Assembly (NCBI GenBank): GCA_963702105.1
Contig: OY969712.1
Span: 4,898,001-4,962,000, forward strand
Direction: 5' to 3'
Source: ZC4RG20 sp963702105
GTDB taxonomy: Bacteria > Pseudomonadota > Gammaproteobacteria > Steroidobacterales > Rariloculaceae
Length of the DNA stretch: 64,000 nucleotides
Under the pieces are notes generated by a model. It was not told where the DNA came from and did not search any database. It saw nothing but the letters and a program-made list of their open reading frames with translations. Made by a program: the position numbers and the translations under genes. Within the stretch, counting starts at the first letter, position 1. Each line of letters begins with the position of its first letter. Shown here in pieces: positions 7,846 to 16,871 of the stretch.

Positions 7846-9549
7846 TTGGCCAGGGCCCGCAATGCGAACCGCGATGCACCGAGCCGTGCTGCCGTGAAGC
7901 AGATGCTGTGGCTCGCCGTTCTCGGCAGCGGCGGGTTCGGCGCGCTCATGGCCGCGCTCGCATGGGCTGCGTCGCTGACGGGCTCGGGCGCCTCGCATCT
8001 CGGCGGCGTGAACTTCGAGAAGAACGCGATCTCGACCATGCTGCGCGCGGAGCCGCCGCAGCTCGACAGCACGCGGACGCAGGACACGATCAGCGGCATC
8101 GTGCTCGGCAATGTCATGGAGGGCCTGCTGCGCTACGACGCCCATGGCGGGCTCGTCGCGGGCGTGGCGTACAAGTGGCGCATCGGGCCCGACAGCGCGG
8201 AGTTCGACTTGAGGCCCGACGCGCGCTGGAGCGACGGCCGCCCCGTCACCGCGCAAGATTTCGTCTTCGCCTGGCGCAAGGTCGTCGAGCCCGCGAACGC
8301 TTCCCCCTACGCCTTCCTCATGTATGCAGTGAAGAACGGCGAGGCCGTCAACGAGGGCAAGATGCCGCCCGAGGCGCTCGGCGTTCACGCGGTCGGCGAC
8401 CGCAAGCTCGAGGTGGAGTTCGAAAACCCGATCGGGTACTTCGACAAGCTCGTGGCCTTTCAGACCTACCTGCCCGTGCGCGAGGACTTCTATCGCAGCT
8501 GTCAGGGGCGCTATGGGGCCGACGCCGACAAGCTGCTCTACGACGGGCCGTTCGCGCTGACGAGCTGGGTGCACGGGGCGAGCTTAAGGCTCGAGAAAAA
8601 CCTCGATTACTGGAACCGCGAAGCCGTCAAGCTCGACGTCGTCAACGTGCCGTACATCACGACCGACAGCACGGCGATCCTCAACCTTTACCGGGACGGC
8701 GACATCGCGTCGGCCGAGCGGCTGGCTACGGACTCGCTCGAGCAGGCACTCAGGTACCGCTGGCCCGTCGGCCACTTCTCGGACGGCAGCGTCTGGTTTC
8801 AGGAGTTGAACGAGCGCCCGGGACGGCTCACGAGCAACTATCACTTTCGCAAGGCCCTGCAGCTCGTCAACGACAATGCCGAGCTCGTGAACAAGGTGCT
8901 CGAGACGCCGGCCTACACGCCGGCCGACTCGTTGTTTCCGTCCTGGCTACGCGGCGAGCACGGCTTGTTCGAGGAGGAGCATCCGCCGGCCAAGGTCCGG
9001 CCCGACTTCGCAGCGGCGCGCGCGGAGCTCGAGAGGGCGAGGCAGGAACTCGGTCTCGCGCGCTTCCCGCCGCTCGTATTGCTCACGGACGACACGGACA
9101 CCTCCCAGAAGGTTTCCCAATACCTTCAGGATCTCTACATGCGCAAGCTCGGGCTCACGGTCCGAATCGACAAGCAGATCTTCAAGCAGCGGCTGGCCAA
9201 AGCCCAGGCCGGCGACTTCGACATCGTGTTCACGGGCTGGCTCCCCGACTATAACGATCCGTTGACGTTCGCGGACCTGTTTGCATCGTGGAACCAGAAC
9301 AATCACGCCGAGTACCGCAACCCGAGCCTCGACGCGCAGGTGCGCATCGCCCAGCGCTCCCTGGACCCTCACGTCCGCATGGCCGCCTTCGCCGAGATTC
9401 AGCGCATGCTCGCGGACGACGTCGTGATCATCACGAACTTCGAGGGCGGCGAAATGTACGTGCAGAACCCGCGGCTCAAGGGCGTCGTGCACAACGCGAT
9501 CGGGCCGGAGCGCGACTACGCGCGCGCCTACCTCGACCGCAATCCCTGA
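7846..9549 (+). CDS. oppA: OppA-type oligopeptide-binding protein
   Basis: 567 residues from TTG 7846; GTG 7894 and ATG 7903 are alternatives that leave the signal intact. A basic N-terminus and hydrophobic stretch (MLWLAVLGSGGFGALMAALAWA) form a signal or anchor. There is no lipobox Cys, so it is soluble periplasmic or membrane-tethered. The mature part is an SBP_bac_5 domain: EPPQLDSTRTQDTISG, VMEGLLRYD, FDLRPDARWSDGRPVTAQDF, FTGWLPDYNDPLTFADLF. These proteins capture oligopeptides for the OppBCDF permease. It is first in a five-gene transporter operon and its stop overlaps the oppB start (TGATG). Confidence 0.9.
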   Translation: MARARNANRDAPSRAAVKQMLWLAVLGSGGFGALMAALAWAASLTGSGASHLGGVNFEKNAISTMLRAEPPQLDSTRTQDTISGIVLGNVMEGLLRYDAHGGLVAGVAYKWRIGPDSAEFDLRPDARWSDGRPVTAQDFVFAWRKVVEPANASPYAFLMYAVKNGEAVNEGKMPPEALGVHAVGDRKLEVEFENPIGYFDKLVAFQTYLPVREDFYRSCQGRYGADADKLLYDGPFALTSWVHGASLRLEKNLDYWNREAVKLDVVNVPYITTDSTAILNLYRDGDIASAERLATDSLEQALRYRWPVGHFSDGSVWFQELNERPGRLTSNYHFRKALQLVNDNAELVNKVLETPAYTPADSLFPSWLRGEHGLFEEEHPPAKVRPDFAAARAELERARQELGLARFPPLVLLTDDTDTSQKVSQYLQDLYMRKLGLTVRIDKQIFKQRLAKAQAGDFDIVFTGWLPDYNDPLTFADLFASWNQNNHAEYRNPSLDAQVRIAQRSLDPHVRMAAFAEIQRMLADDVVIITNFEGGEMYVQNPRLKGVVHNAIGPERDYARAYLDRNP

Positions 9550-10481
9550 TGCTGCGCTACATACTCAAACGTCTGCTCCAGGGCGCAGTGACCGTCTGGT
9601 TCATTGCGACGGCGACGTTCGCGGCCATGCACGCTGTCCCGGGCGACCCCCTGAGCAGCGAGCATCTGCAGAACGCGCAAGTTCGGGCCAACCTCGTGGC
9701 CCGCTACGGCCTCGACAAACCCGTGCTGCAGCAATATCTCATCTACATGGGCGCGATGCTGCACGGGGATTTCGGCATTTCCTACACGCAGCAGAACCGG
9801 CGCGTCGACGACATCATCCGCGAGCACTTCCCCGTTTCGGCGACCCTCGGCGTGCTCGCGCTCGTGTTCGCGGGCGTCGGCGGCGTCGTCTGGGGTGCGC
9901 TCACGGCGGTGTTCCGCAATCGGCTGCCCGACACGCTGATCATGGTGCTCGTCATCCTCGGCATCTCGGTGCCGAGCTTCGTCGTGGCGGGACTCGCGCA
10001 GCTCGCGCTCGTGGACGTGAACTCGGCCTTCGGCCGGCCGCTGCTGCCCGTCGCGGGATGGGGCTCCCTGCGGCACATGATCGTGCCATCGATCGTGCTC
10101 GGGCTCGGCACGATGGCCTATCTGACGCGGCTTATGCGCGCCTCGATGCTCGAGATCACGAGCTCGGACTTCATCCGCACGGCGCGGGCCAAGGGTCTGC
10201 CGCCGGGCCGCATCTTCGTCAAGCACGAGCTGCGCAACGCCGTGTTGCCCGTCGTGACGGTGCTCGGCCCGGCCGTCGCGGCCATTACGACGGGCGGCTT
10301 CGTCGTCGAGCTCGTGTTCGCGATACCGGGGCTCGGGCGCTACTTCGTGGAGGCCGTGCAGCAGCTCGACTACACCGTCATCATGGGCACGACCGTTTTC
10401 TACGGCGCGTTTCTGGTCCTCATGGTCATCCTCGTCAACGTCGTATACGTTTTCATCGATCCGCGGGTCACGCTCGAATGA
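9549..10481 (+). CDS. oppB: OppB-type ABC transporter permease
   Basis: 310 residues, the normal OppB/DppB size. MLRYILKRLLQGAVTVWFIATATF is the typical first membrane helix, followed by the periplasmic PGDPLSSEHL...YGLDKPVLQQY segment, five more helices and the EAA loop (DFIRTARAKGLPPGRIFVKH) that contacts the ATPase. It ends in the family-typical YVFIDPRVTLE. It forms the membrane channel of the peptide importer with OppC. ATG 9549 is fused to the oppA stop (TGATG), implying coupled translation. Confidence 0.95.
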   Translation: MLRYILKRLLQGAVTVWFIATATFAAMHAVPGDPLSSEHLQNAQVRANLVARYGLDKPVLQQYLIYMGAMLHGDFGISYTQQNRRVDDIIREHFPVSATLGVLALVFAGVGGVVWGALTAVFRNRLPDTLIMVLVILGISVPSFVVAGLAQLALVDVNSAFGRPLLPVAGWGSLRHMIVPSIVLGLGTMAYLTRLMRASMLEITSSDFIRTARAKGLPPGRIFVKHELRNAVLPVVTVLGPAVAAITTGGFVVELVFAIPGLGRYFVEAVQQLDYTVIMGTTVFYGAFLVLMVILVNVVYVFIDPRVTLE

Positions 10482-10497
10482 GGGCGCAGCCGCAACG

Positions 10498-11917
10498 ATG
10501 AGCACTTTGCCCAAACGCTTCGGACCCGCAGACTTCGAGCGCGTCACCGCGGGCCGTTCGGGACAGAGCATCGCGCGTCCCTCGCAGTCCTACTGGCAGG
10601 ACGCGTGGCGCCGGCTCAAGAAGAACCGGCGCGCCGTGGGCTCGCTGTACCTCCTCGCCGCGCTCGGCGTTTTCACGATTGCCGGACCGTGGGTTTGGCG
10701 CGTCGACCCGGCCGCTCAGGACGTGGACCGAGCGAATCTGCCGCCGGGACCGGTGCAGACGGCGACGATCGCCCCGCCCTACGAAGCCTGGGCCGGCGTG
10801 ACGGCGCCGGCCGACGCCGTTGCATCGGCGGCCGCTGGCCGCCCCGCCGTGCCGCCCACGGGCCTGCACGTCGTCGGATTCCGCGACGACGCAAGCCGTG
10901 CGCCTCGCGTGGAATCCGGTCCCGGGCGCGGCCGGCTACCGCGTCTATCGCAACCGCTACGACCCGGCGCCCGACCGTGCGCTCGGCTTGCCGCTCGCCG
11001 ATATCCTCGACGCGCGCCGCGTGAGCTACGAGGACCGGCTCAGCCTCGCGCCGCGCCGCTACTGGTACTCGGTCGTCGCCCTCGACGCGCAAGGCGTCGA
11101 GACGCGCGGCTACGCTGCCCTCGCAACGCGGCTGCCGCGCGTCGTGAGCGCGCGCGAAGCCGAGGACTACGGCTGGATCGAATCTGCCGAGGCCGTGCAG
11201 GCCGGCCAGACGATCACCCTGCCTGCGCATCCGCTCGGCACGGACTACCTCGGCCGGGACATGCTCGCGCGCCTCATGTACGGTGCGCGCGTGTCGCTGT
11301 TCATCGGCGTCGTCGCGCCGCTGCTCTACGTGCTCGGCGGCATCGTCTACGGCAGCATCGCGGGCTTCGTCGGGGGCCGCTTAGACCAGCTGCTCATGCG
11401 CTGCGCCGATTTCGTCGTCGCGCTGCCTTTCCTGCTGTTCATGATCCTGTTCAAGATCGCGTTCGGCATCGGTCCCGGCGAGAGCGGCATCGTGCCCATG
11501 CTCGTGGCGCTCGTGCTGCTCGGCTGGCCCGCGACGGCCCGCCTCGTGCGCGGCCAAATCCTCGCGATACGCCAGGAAGGCTACATCTCCGCGAGCCGGC
11601 TGCTCGGCGCGCGCACGGGCTATCTAGTGGTCCGCCACATGATTCCGAACACGCTCGGCGTCATTCTCGTGACGCTGACCTTCGCGGTGCCGACCGTGAT
11701 CTTCACGGAAGCGTTTCTGTCGTTCATCGGCATGGGCGTCGCGCCGCCCACGCCCTCCTGGGGCAGCATGTCGAACGAAGGGATTCGCACCATGCTCACG
11801 CATCCTCACGAGCTCGTCCTCCCGGCCGCATTCATCAGCGTCGCCGTGCTCGCATTCAATCTGCTCGGCGACGGGCTGCGCGACGCGCTCGACGTTCGCA
11901 CGCGAGGCGCGGAGTGA
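10498..11917 (+). CDS. oppC: OppC-type permease with Fn3-like periplasmic insert; apparent frameshift
   Basis: The start ATG 10498 (MSTLPKRFGPADFERV) and first membrane helix lie in frame 1; the rest, ending at 11917, lies in frame 2. The two must join near 10884-10893, where one extra base (or two missing) breaks the gene; removing one base gives 472 residues. The C-terminal 250 residues are a normal OppC: HPLGTDYLGRDMLARLMYG, five helices, the EAA loop and GDGLRDALDVRTRG. Between helix 1 and HPLGTD, where OppC normally has about 30 residues, there are some 170. These include a fibronectin-III-like domain (PTGLHVVGFRDD, VRLAWNPVPGAAGYRVYRN, RYWYSVVALDAQGVE). The shift falls inside this domain. 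The intact operon around it favours a sequence error, but a real pseudogene is possible. Confidence 0.82.
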
Positions 11918-13041
11918 GCGGCGGCGATCCGTCGCCGGCCGTCGGCGCCGGCGCCCGCGCCGCGGCCGAGACCCGGCCCGAGGCCGCAAGCCCCGCCGAC
12001 TCGGACGGCCCGGCGCTGCTCGAGGTCGCCGACCTGCACGTCGAATTCGCCACCTATGGCGGCGTCGTCAAGGCCGTGCGCGGCGTAGACTTCCAGGTCA
12101 GCCGGGGGCGGACGCTTGCCATCGTCGGCGAATCGGGTTGCGGCAAATCCGTCACGGTGCTGAGCATCATGGGCCTGGTCCCGATGCCCCCCGGGCGAAT
12201 CACGGCCGGCGCCGCAATGCTCGAAGGCGTGGACATCCTGCGGCGCAAGGTCGTCGACGGCGAGGACGTGCGCGGCAACCGCGTCGGCATGATCTTTCAG
12301 GACCCGATGAGCTCGTTGAATCCGACGATGAGCGTCGGGGCGCAGATTGCCGAGACGTTGCAGGTTCACCGCGGCTACTCCAAGCGCGCGGCGTTCGCGC
12401 GCGCGGTCGAGCTCCTCGCCCTGGTGCGGATTCCCGAGGCCGAGGCGCGCGCCCGCCAGTACCCGTTCGCATATTCGGGCGGCATGCTGCAGCGCGCCAT
12501 GATCGCCATGGCCATCGCCTGCGAGCCCGACATCCTGATTGCCGACGAGCCGACGACGGCGCTCGACGTGACGATCCAGGCGCAGATCCTCGATCTGCTT
12601 GCAGAGCTGCAGCGCCGCAACGGCATGGCCATCGTGCTCATCACCCACGACCTCGGAGTCGTCGCCCGCATGGCCGACGAGGTCCTCGTCATGTATGCCG
12701 GCGAGGTCGTCGAGCGCGGCGGCGTCGACGCCATCTTCTATCGGCCGGCGCATCCCTACACCTCGGGATTGAAGGCCGCGATGCCGGACAACGAGACGGT
12801 CAAGGGGCAGGGCCTGATGCCGATCGAAGGCGCGCCCCCGGATCTGTTTCGGCCGCCCGAAGGCTGCGGTTACTTTGCACGCTGCCCGTCCGCAATGCGC
12901 CTGTGCGAGCGCCATCGCCCGCCGCCCTTCGTCAGGGGTCCCGGACACGCGGCGCGGTGCTGGCTGCACCATCCCGATGCGCCGCCTCTCGCGGCCCGGC
13001 TGCAAACGGCGCCCGCGCCGGCCGGAGCGGACGAAGCATGA
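11914..13041 (+). CDS. oppD: OppD-type ABC transporter ATPase
   Basis: 375 residues from GTG 11914, which overlaps the oppC stop (GTGA). The frame is open far upstream, but that part is oppC in another frame. After a 35-residue Ala/Pro-rich start the ABC domain has Walker A GESGCGKS, Q-loop FQDPMSSLNPT, signature YSGGMLQRA, Walker B ILIADEPTTALD and the switch His of ITHDLGVVA. The C-terminal oligopeptide-ATPase extension carries the Cys-rich iron-sulfur-type motif (CGYFARCPSAMRLC). It powers peptide import as a heterodimer with OppF. Confidence 0.94.
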   Translation: MSGGDPSPAVGAGARAAAETRPEAASPADSDGPALLEVADLHVEFATYGGVVKAVRGVDFQVSRGRTLAIVGESGCGKSVTVLSIMGLVPMPPGRITAGAAMLEGVDILRRKVVDGEDVRGNRVGMIFQDPMSSLNPTMSVGAQIAETLQVHRGYSKRAAFARAVELLALVRIPEAEARARQYPFAYSGGMLQRAMIAMAIACEPDILIADEPTTALDVTIQAQILDLLAELQRRNGMAIVLITHDLGVVARMADEVLVMYAGEVVERGGVDAIFYRPAHPYTSGLKAAMPDNETVKGQGLMPIEGAPPDLFRPPEGCGYFARCPSAMRLCERHRPPPFVRGPGHAARCWLHHPDAPPLAARLQTAPAPAGADEA

Positions 13042-14024
13042 AGGCGCTGCTCGAAGCCCGCAACGTGACCCGTCACTTCGATCTCGGCCGCGGCCGCGCC
13101 GTCCACGCCGTGGACGGCGTCTCGCTGTTCATCGCCGAGGGGGAAATCGTCGGCCTCGTCGGGGAAAGCGGCTCCGGCAAATCGACTTTCGGGCGCACGC
13201 TCGTCGGCCTGCATGAGAAGACGGCCGGCGAGGTCCGCTTCGCGGGCGAGACGCTGCCCCGCCGGTATCGGCCGGCCGACTTTCGCCGCTATGCGCGCGC
13301 CATGCAGATGGTCTTCCAGGACCCATATTCGAGCCTGAACCCGCGCATGACGGTCGGCGAAATCGTCGGCGAGGGTCTACGGCTCACGGGCGAGCGCAGC
13401 CGCACGCGCATTCGGGCCGAGGTCGGCGGCTGGCTGGAGCGCGTCGGCCTCGAGCGCGGCCACGCGGCGCGCTACCCGCACGAGTTCTCGGGCGGCCAGC
13501 GTCAACGCGTCGGCATCGCGCGCGCGCTCATCATGAAGCCCAGGTTCGTCGTCTGCGACGAGCCCATCTCGGCGCTCGACGTGTCGGTGCAGGCGCAGAT
13601 CGTGCGCCTGCTCGGCGAGCTCAAGGAGACGCTGGGGCTCACGATGCTGTTCATCGCGCACGATCTCTCGATGGTGCGCTGCGTCTCCGACCGCATGGCC
13701 GTCATGTACCTCGGCTCGCTCGTCGAGGTCGGTGCCGCCGAGGACGTCTACTTCCGGCCGCTGCACCCCTACACGCGCGTACTCGTCGGCGCGAATCCGC
13801 GGCCGGACCCCGCAGCCGAGCGCGCGCGCCCTAAGGTGCCGATCGGCGGCGAAATCGCCTCGCCCATCAACGTCGGCCCGGGCTGCCGATTCGCGAACCG
13901 CTGTCCGCACGTCCTGCCCGTGTGCCGCAGCACGACGCCGCCGCTCGCGGCCGTTGAGGGCGCGGAGGGCGACCGCGAGGTCGCCTGTCATCTCTACGGG
14001 CCGGCGCGCACGGCCGGGGTCTGA
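13038..14024 (+). CDS. oppF: OppF-type ABC transporter ATPase
   Basis: 328 residues; ATG 13038 overlaps the oppD stop (ATGA). Walker A GESGSGKS, Q-loop FQDPYSSLNPRM, signature FSGGQRQRV, Walker B FVVCDEPISALD and IAHDLSMVR are all intact. The C-terminal oligopeptide extension includes the Cys pattern CRFANRCPHVLPVC. Second ATPase of the peptide importer and last gene of the opp operon. It converges on the aquaporin-like gene; the coding ends overlap by about 30 bases (13994-14024), so no terminator separates them. Confidence 0.94.
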   Translation: MKALLEARNVTRHFDLGRGRAVHAVDGVSLFIAEGEIVGLVGESGSGKSTFGRTLVGLHEKTAGEVRFAGETLPRRYRPADFRRYARAMQMVFQDPYSSLNPRMTVGEIVGEGLRLTGERSRTRIRAEVGGWLERVGLERGHAARYPHEFSGGQRQRVGIARALIMKPRFVVCDEPISALDVSVQAQIVRLLGELKETLGLTMLFIAHDLSMVRCVSDRMAVMYLGSLVEVGAAEDVYFRPLHPYTRVLVGANPRPDPAAERARPKVPIGGEIASPINVGPGCRFANRCPHVLPVCRSTTPPLAAVEGAEGDREVACHLYGPARTAGV

Positions 14025-14401
14025 CCCGCGGCGGCGGCCTGCGCCGGCATGCGAATGAGCCAACCGAAGCAGCCGGCCGCGGCCACACTGCCCAGCAGCT
14101 GCGCCGCGACGAACGCCGCGGCGTCGGCCGGCCGAATGCCCGCGTAGGTCGCAGTCAAGGCGCGGGCCAGCGTCACGGCCGGATTGGCGAACGAGGTCCA
14201 GGCCGTAAACCAGTAGGCCGACGTGATATAGAGCCCGACCCCATAGGCGAGTGTGTTCGCGAGCAGCGCGAGCGCGGCGTTGCCGTCCGCGAGGCGCGCC
14301 GCCATGACGCCCGAGCCGACGACGGCGGCCACGAGCAGTCCGGTGCCGAGCGCCTCGGCCGCGAGGCGCCGCGCGAGCCCGCACCGCGGCGCAGCGTTCA
14401 T
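13994..14401 (-). CDS. Internally shortened aquaporin-family protein (ars-linked)
   Basis: 135 residues, against about 230 for the AqpS-like channels found in arsenic operons. The N-terminal part (LAAEALGTGLLVAAVVGSGVM, ALALLANTLA) matches helices 1-2 of that family. It then runs directly into what is normally the second half: YITSAYWFTAWTSFANPAVT with a single NPA motif, TYAGIRPADAAAFVAAQLLG and a last helix ending FGWLI. About 85-90 residues holding the first NPA half-helix and helices 3-4 appear deleted in frame. A functional monomeric pore is unlikely; a dimeric half-channel is conceivable. ATG 14401 overlaps the arsC stop (ATGA). Confidence 0.72.
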   Translation of the reverse strand: MNAAPRCGLARRLAAEALGTGLLVAAVVGSGVMAARLADGNAALALLANTLAYGVGLYITSAYWFTAWTSFANPAVTLARALTATYAGIRPADAAAFVAAQLLGSVAAAGCFGWLIRMPAQAAAAGQTPAVRAGP

Positions 14402-14877
14402 GAAGAGCCGATTTCCGTGAGCTGGCCGCGCAGCTCCGCGGGATCGAGCGACGCGAGCGGCAGCGCTACGAATCGGCCGATGCGTCTCTCGAGCGTCTGC
14501 AGCGCGGCGGCGAACGCCTCGCGGCGCAACTCCGCCGTCCCCACCCGCGCGGCCGGGTCCGGCAGTCCCCAGTGGGCCGTGGTCGGCCGTCCGGGCCCGA
14601 CCGGGCACGTCTCGGCGGCCGCCCGGTCGCAAACCGTAAGGACAAAGTCGAACCGGGTCCCCGCGGCGAACTCGTCCCAGCTCTTCGACCGCAGGCCCTC
14701 GGTTGCGTATCCCCGCCGGCCGAGGAGCTCGAGCGCGAGCGGGTGCACCTGGCCCGTCGGATGACTGCCTGCGCTGAATGCCTCGAAGCGGCCCGCTCCG
14801 ACGCGGTTCAGAACGGCTTCGGCCATGATGCTGCGCGCCGAGTTGCCCGAACAGAGAAAGAGGACGGAGCTCAGCAC
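14398..14877 (-). CDS. arsC: Arsenate reductase ArsC, low-molecular-weight phosphatase fold
   Basis: 159 residues from GTG 14877. The P-loop FLCSGNSARSIMAEA (CxxxxxRS with CSGNSARS) is that of thioredoxin/LMW-phosphatase-type arsenate reductases, followed by SAGSHPTGQVHPLAL, SKSWDEF and VLTVCDRAAAETCPV, which carries the second and third redox cysteines, and HWGLPDPA. It reduces As(V) to As(III), which then needs an exporter. The start lies next to the arsR stop (14871-14873) and the stop overlaps the aquaporin-like gene, so arsR-arsC-aqp form one transcript. No ArsB or Acr3 pump is encoded here. Confidence 0.92.
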   Translation of the reverse strand: MLSSVLFLCSGNSARSIMAEAVLNRVGAGRFEAFSAGSHPTGQVHPLALELLGRRGYATEGLRSKSWDEFAAGTRFDFVLTVCDRAAAETCPVGPGRPTTAHWGLPDPAARVGTAELRREAFAAALQTLERRIGRFVALPLASLDPAELRGQLTEIGSS

Positions 14878-15197
14878 GCGAGGGCGTCCATGATCGGCGT
14901 ACAGACGGAGGGCTCGCCTCGGCAACAGTCCTCGAGCAGGAAGAGCACGAGCTCGCGCATCGCATCGAGCTCGGCGCGGTAGCGGATGCTGCGCCCGGCC
15001 CGTTCGCGCCGCACGAGCCCGGCCGCCCCGAGGATGCGAAGGTGGGCGGACAAGGTGTTCGGCAAGGCCCCGAGCCCGGCGGCGATTCGCCCAGCCGAAA
15101 GCCCTGCGGGGCCGGCCTTCACGAGCAGCCGGAACACGTCCAGCCGAGTTTCCTGCCCGAGCGCGGCCAACGCAGCAAGTGCCGCTGTCCTATCCAT
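14871..15197 (-). CDS. arsR: ArsR-family metalloregulatory repressor
   Basis: 108 residues from ATG 15197 (MDRTAALAALAALGQETRL); the open frame further upstream lies beyond the operator. A winged helix of the ArsR/SmtB type is seen in FRLLVKAGPAGLSAGRIA...LSAHLRILGAAGLVRRERAGRS. Metal-sensing cysteines are near the C-terminus (EDCCRGEPSVC), away from the recognition helix, as in the ArsR subgroup with C-terminal thiols. As(III) binding would release DNA and induce arsC and the aquaporin-like gene. A perfect palindrome overlaps its start codon, pointing to autoregulation. Confidence 0.92.
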   Translation of the reverse strand: MDRTAALAALAALGQETRLDVFRLLVKAGPAGLSAGRIAAGLGALPNTLSAHLRILGAAGLVRRERAGRSIRYRAELDAMRELVLFLLEDCCRGEPSVCTPIMDALAC

Positions 15198-15219
15198 ATT
15201 TCGAGTATTCCAGAAATAT
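15196..15219. promoter_or_regulatory. Probable ArsR operator palindrome
   Basis: Perfect 7-base inverted repeat ATATTTC (15196-15202) and GAAATAT (15213-15219) with ten bases between. It overlaps the arsR start codon and is conspicuously AT-rich in a very GC-rich region. ArsR proteins bind AT-rich dyads in their own promoters. Confidence 0.65.
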
Positions 15220-15371
15220 GCGGAACTCGCCAGCGGGGCTTGGGCGGGCCCGGCCTCGGCGGCCCCCGGCCACGCCGAGGTTGGGGGCCGCCGCAAGGCG
15301 CAGGGTTACGCGGGTGTCTTACGCGGCCCCGCGCGGCTGCGGCTCTGTGCGGCCGTCGGCCGCCTCACGCC

Positions 15372-16733
15372 TCAGGCGGTCTCTTCCTCGAGCGGCAGCG
15401 GGGTGTGCTGCGGGCCCTTGAGGAGGTAGTGCATCGAAAGCATGGCGCCGGTCGAAACCACGGCCGGCAGCGCAAACACAAGAAACAGCTGCTGCGTAGA
15501 CCATTCGAGCCCGAGCATACGGGCGCCGACCCAGGGGCCGATGATCGCGCCGATTCGGCCGATGCCGAGTCCCCAGCCGACGCCCGTCGAGCGCATGAAG
15601 GTGGGGTAATAGGTCGTGCCGAGGGCATTGAGACCGGGTTGGCCGCCGACGACGCACCACCCCGCCACGAACACGATGGCCGTGAGCAGCCACGGAATCG
15701 CGATGACGAAGTGGGTGCCGATCAGCGCGATCGAGACGGCGGCTCCGAGGAAGGTCAGCGTCAGCATCGGGGTCATGCCGCGCTTCGCGATGAGCCAGAT
15801 CAGCCCATAAGTTCCGATCGTGCCGCCGAGCTGCATGAGGCCGCCGATCGTCGCGGAGCTCGAGTCGGAATAGCCCTGGTCCTTGAGGATCGTCGGCAGC
15901 AGCCCCGCGAGAAAGTAGAGGTTCAGGAGGTTCGTGAAGTTGATGAGCCAATAGAGCAGCGTCACGGGCGCGCGGGCCCGCGTCAGCAGCTGCGCGACCG
16001 GGACCTTGCCCTTGTCGTGGGGGGGGGCGACGTAGCGCGTGTCCGGTCCCGCCTTGAGTCGCGGGTCGATGCGCGGCACCCACCGCGCAATCGTCGCGTG
16101 CTTGCCCTTCGCGACGAGAAATTCGAGCGACTCCGGCAGCCAGAACAGCATGAGCGTGCCGACGACGAGGGGGATGAGGCCGCCGAGGTAGAACACCGAG
16201 CGCCAGCCGAAAAGCGGGATGAGCCGGCCGGCGACGAGGCCGCCGATCGCGGCGCCGGCCGTGAAGCCGACCGTGATGCCCATGATCAGCGTGATGCGTT
16301 TCGTGCGGGGGCTGTACTCGCCGATCAGCGCGCTCGCGTTCGGGATGATCGAGCCCATGCCGATGCCGCCGATAAAACGCAGCCAAAGAAGCTGCTGCGT
16401 GTCGTGCGCGTTGGCCGTGAGCAGGGTCATCAACGCGTAGAAGAACGTGCCGAAGATCAGGATCGGGCGCCGGCCGACCCGGTCCGCCAACATCGTGAAC
16501 AGCAGCGAGCCGATGAGCACGCCCGTGTTCGCGGCCGAAAGAATGTCGCCGAGCTGCGGCTTCGACATGCCGAACTCGGGGATGACGGCCGGCGCCACGT
16601 AGCCCATCGACTGAACGTCGAAGCCGTCCATGATGAGCGACAGCGCGCAAAGCACGAACAGCATGATTTGAAAACGGCCGACGCCGGCGCCGTCGATGAG
16701 CTCGGAAACGTCGATCTTCCCCGCCTTCTCCAT
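15372..16733 (-). CDS. MFS transporter of the aromatic acid:H+ symporter (AAHS) type
   Basis: 453 residues, twelve predicted helices. The first helix carries the AAHS hallmark SLIMDGFDVQSMGYVAPAV, with the acidic pair needed by PcaK/BenK-type carriers. Loop 2-3 has LADRVGRRPIL, and the second half has the matching KRGMTPML. The central cytoplasmic loop (WLPESLEFLVAKGKHATI) is also family-typical. Likely a proton-driven importer of an aromatic or other organic acid; the substrate cannot be read from sequence. It is divergent from the VOC and MetE-C-type genes, with about 138 bases of shared upstream DNA. Confidence 0.88.
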   Translation of the reverse strand: MEKAGKIDVSELIDGAGVGRFQIMLFVLCALSLIMDGFDVQSMGYVAPAVIPEFGMSKPQLGDILSAANTGVLIGSLLFTMLADRVGRRPILIFGTFFYALMTLLTANAHDTQQLLWLRFIGGIGMGSIIPNASALIGEYSPRTKRITLIMGITVGFTAGAAIGGLVAGRLIPLFGWRSVFYLGGLIPLVVGTLMLFWLPESLEFLVAKGKHATIARWVPRIDPRLKAGPDTRYVAPPHDKGKVPVAQLLTRARAPVTLLYWLINFTNLLNLYFLAGLLPTILKDQGYSDSSSATIGGLMQLGGTIGTYGLIWLIAKRGMTPMLTLTFLGAAVSIALIGTHFVIAIPWLLTAIVFVAGWCVVGGQPGLNALGTTYYPTFMRSTGVGWGLGIGRIGAIIGPWVGARMLGLEWSTQQLFLVFALPAVVSTGAMLSMHYLLKGPQHTPLPLEEETA

Positions 16734-16871
16734 TCCTTTCGTCCCCCATGGCGCTCGTGCGGCGCCTACGCTCCCGATGCTAACAGCAATTCGCAGGCGG
16801 CACCCGGCCCTTGCGGGCGGCGCGGCAGGCGCTACGCTTGGCCTCCTGAAGGCTCCTCGGGAGGAAGCGCC

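Noticed and set aside
10498..13041. Apparent 847-residue OppC-OppD fusion in one frame
   Set aside because: After the shift point the frame is non-coding across the OppC helices, which lie in the next frame; OppD starts separately at GTG 11914.
14016..14027. GGGGTCTGACCC between oppF and the aquaporin-like gene
   Set aside because: It matches the core of the REP-like repeat but lacks the A- and T-runs and forms part of the oppF stop; likely chance.
16019..16027. Nine-G tract inside the AAHS transporter gene
   Set aside because: It might allow phase variation, but runs of this length are expected at this GC and the frame is intact.
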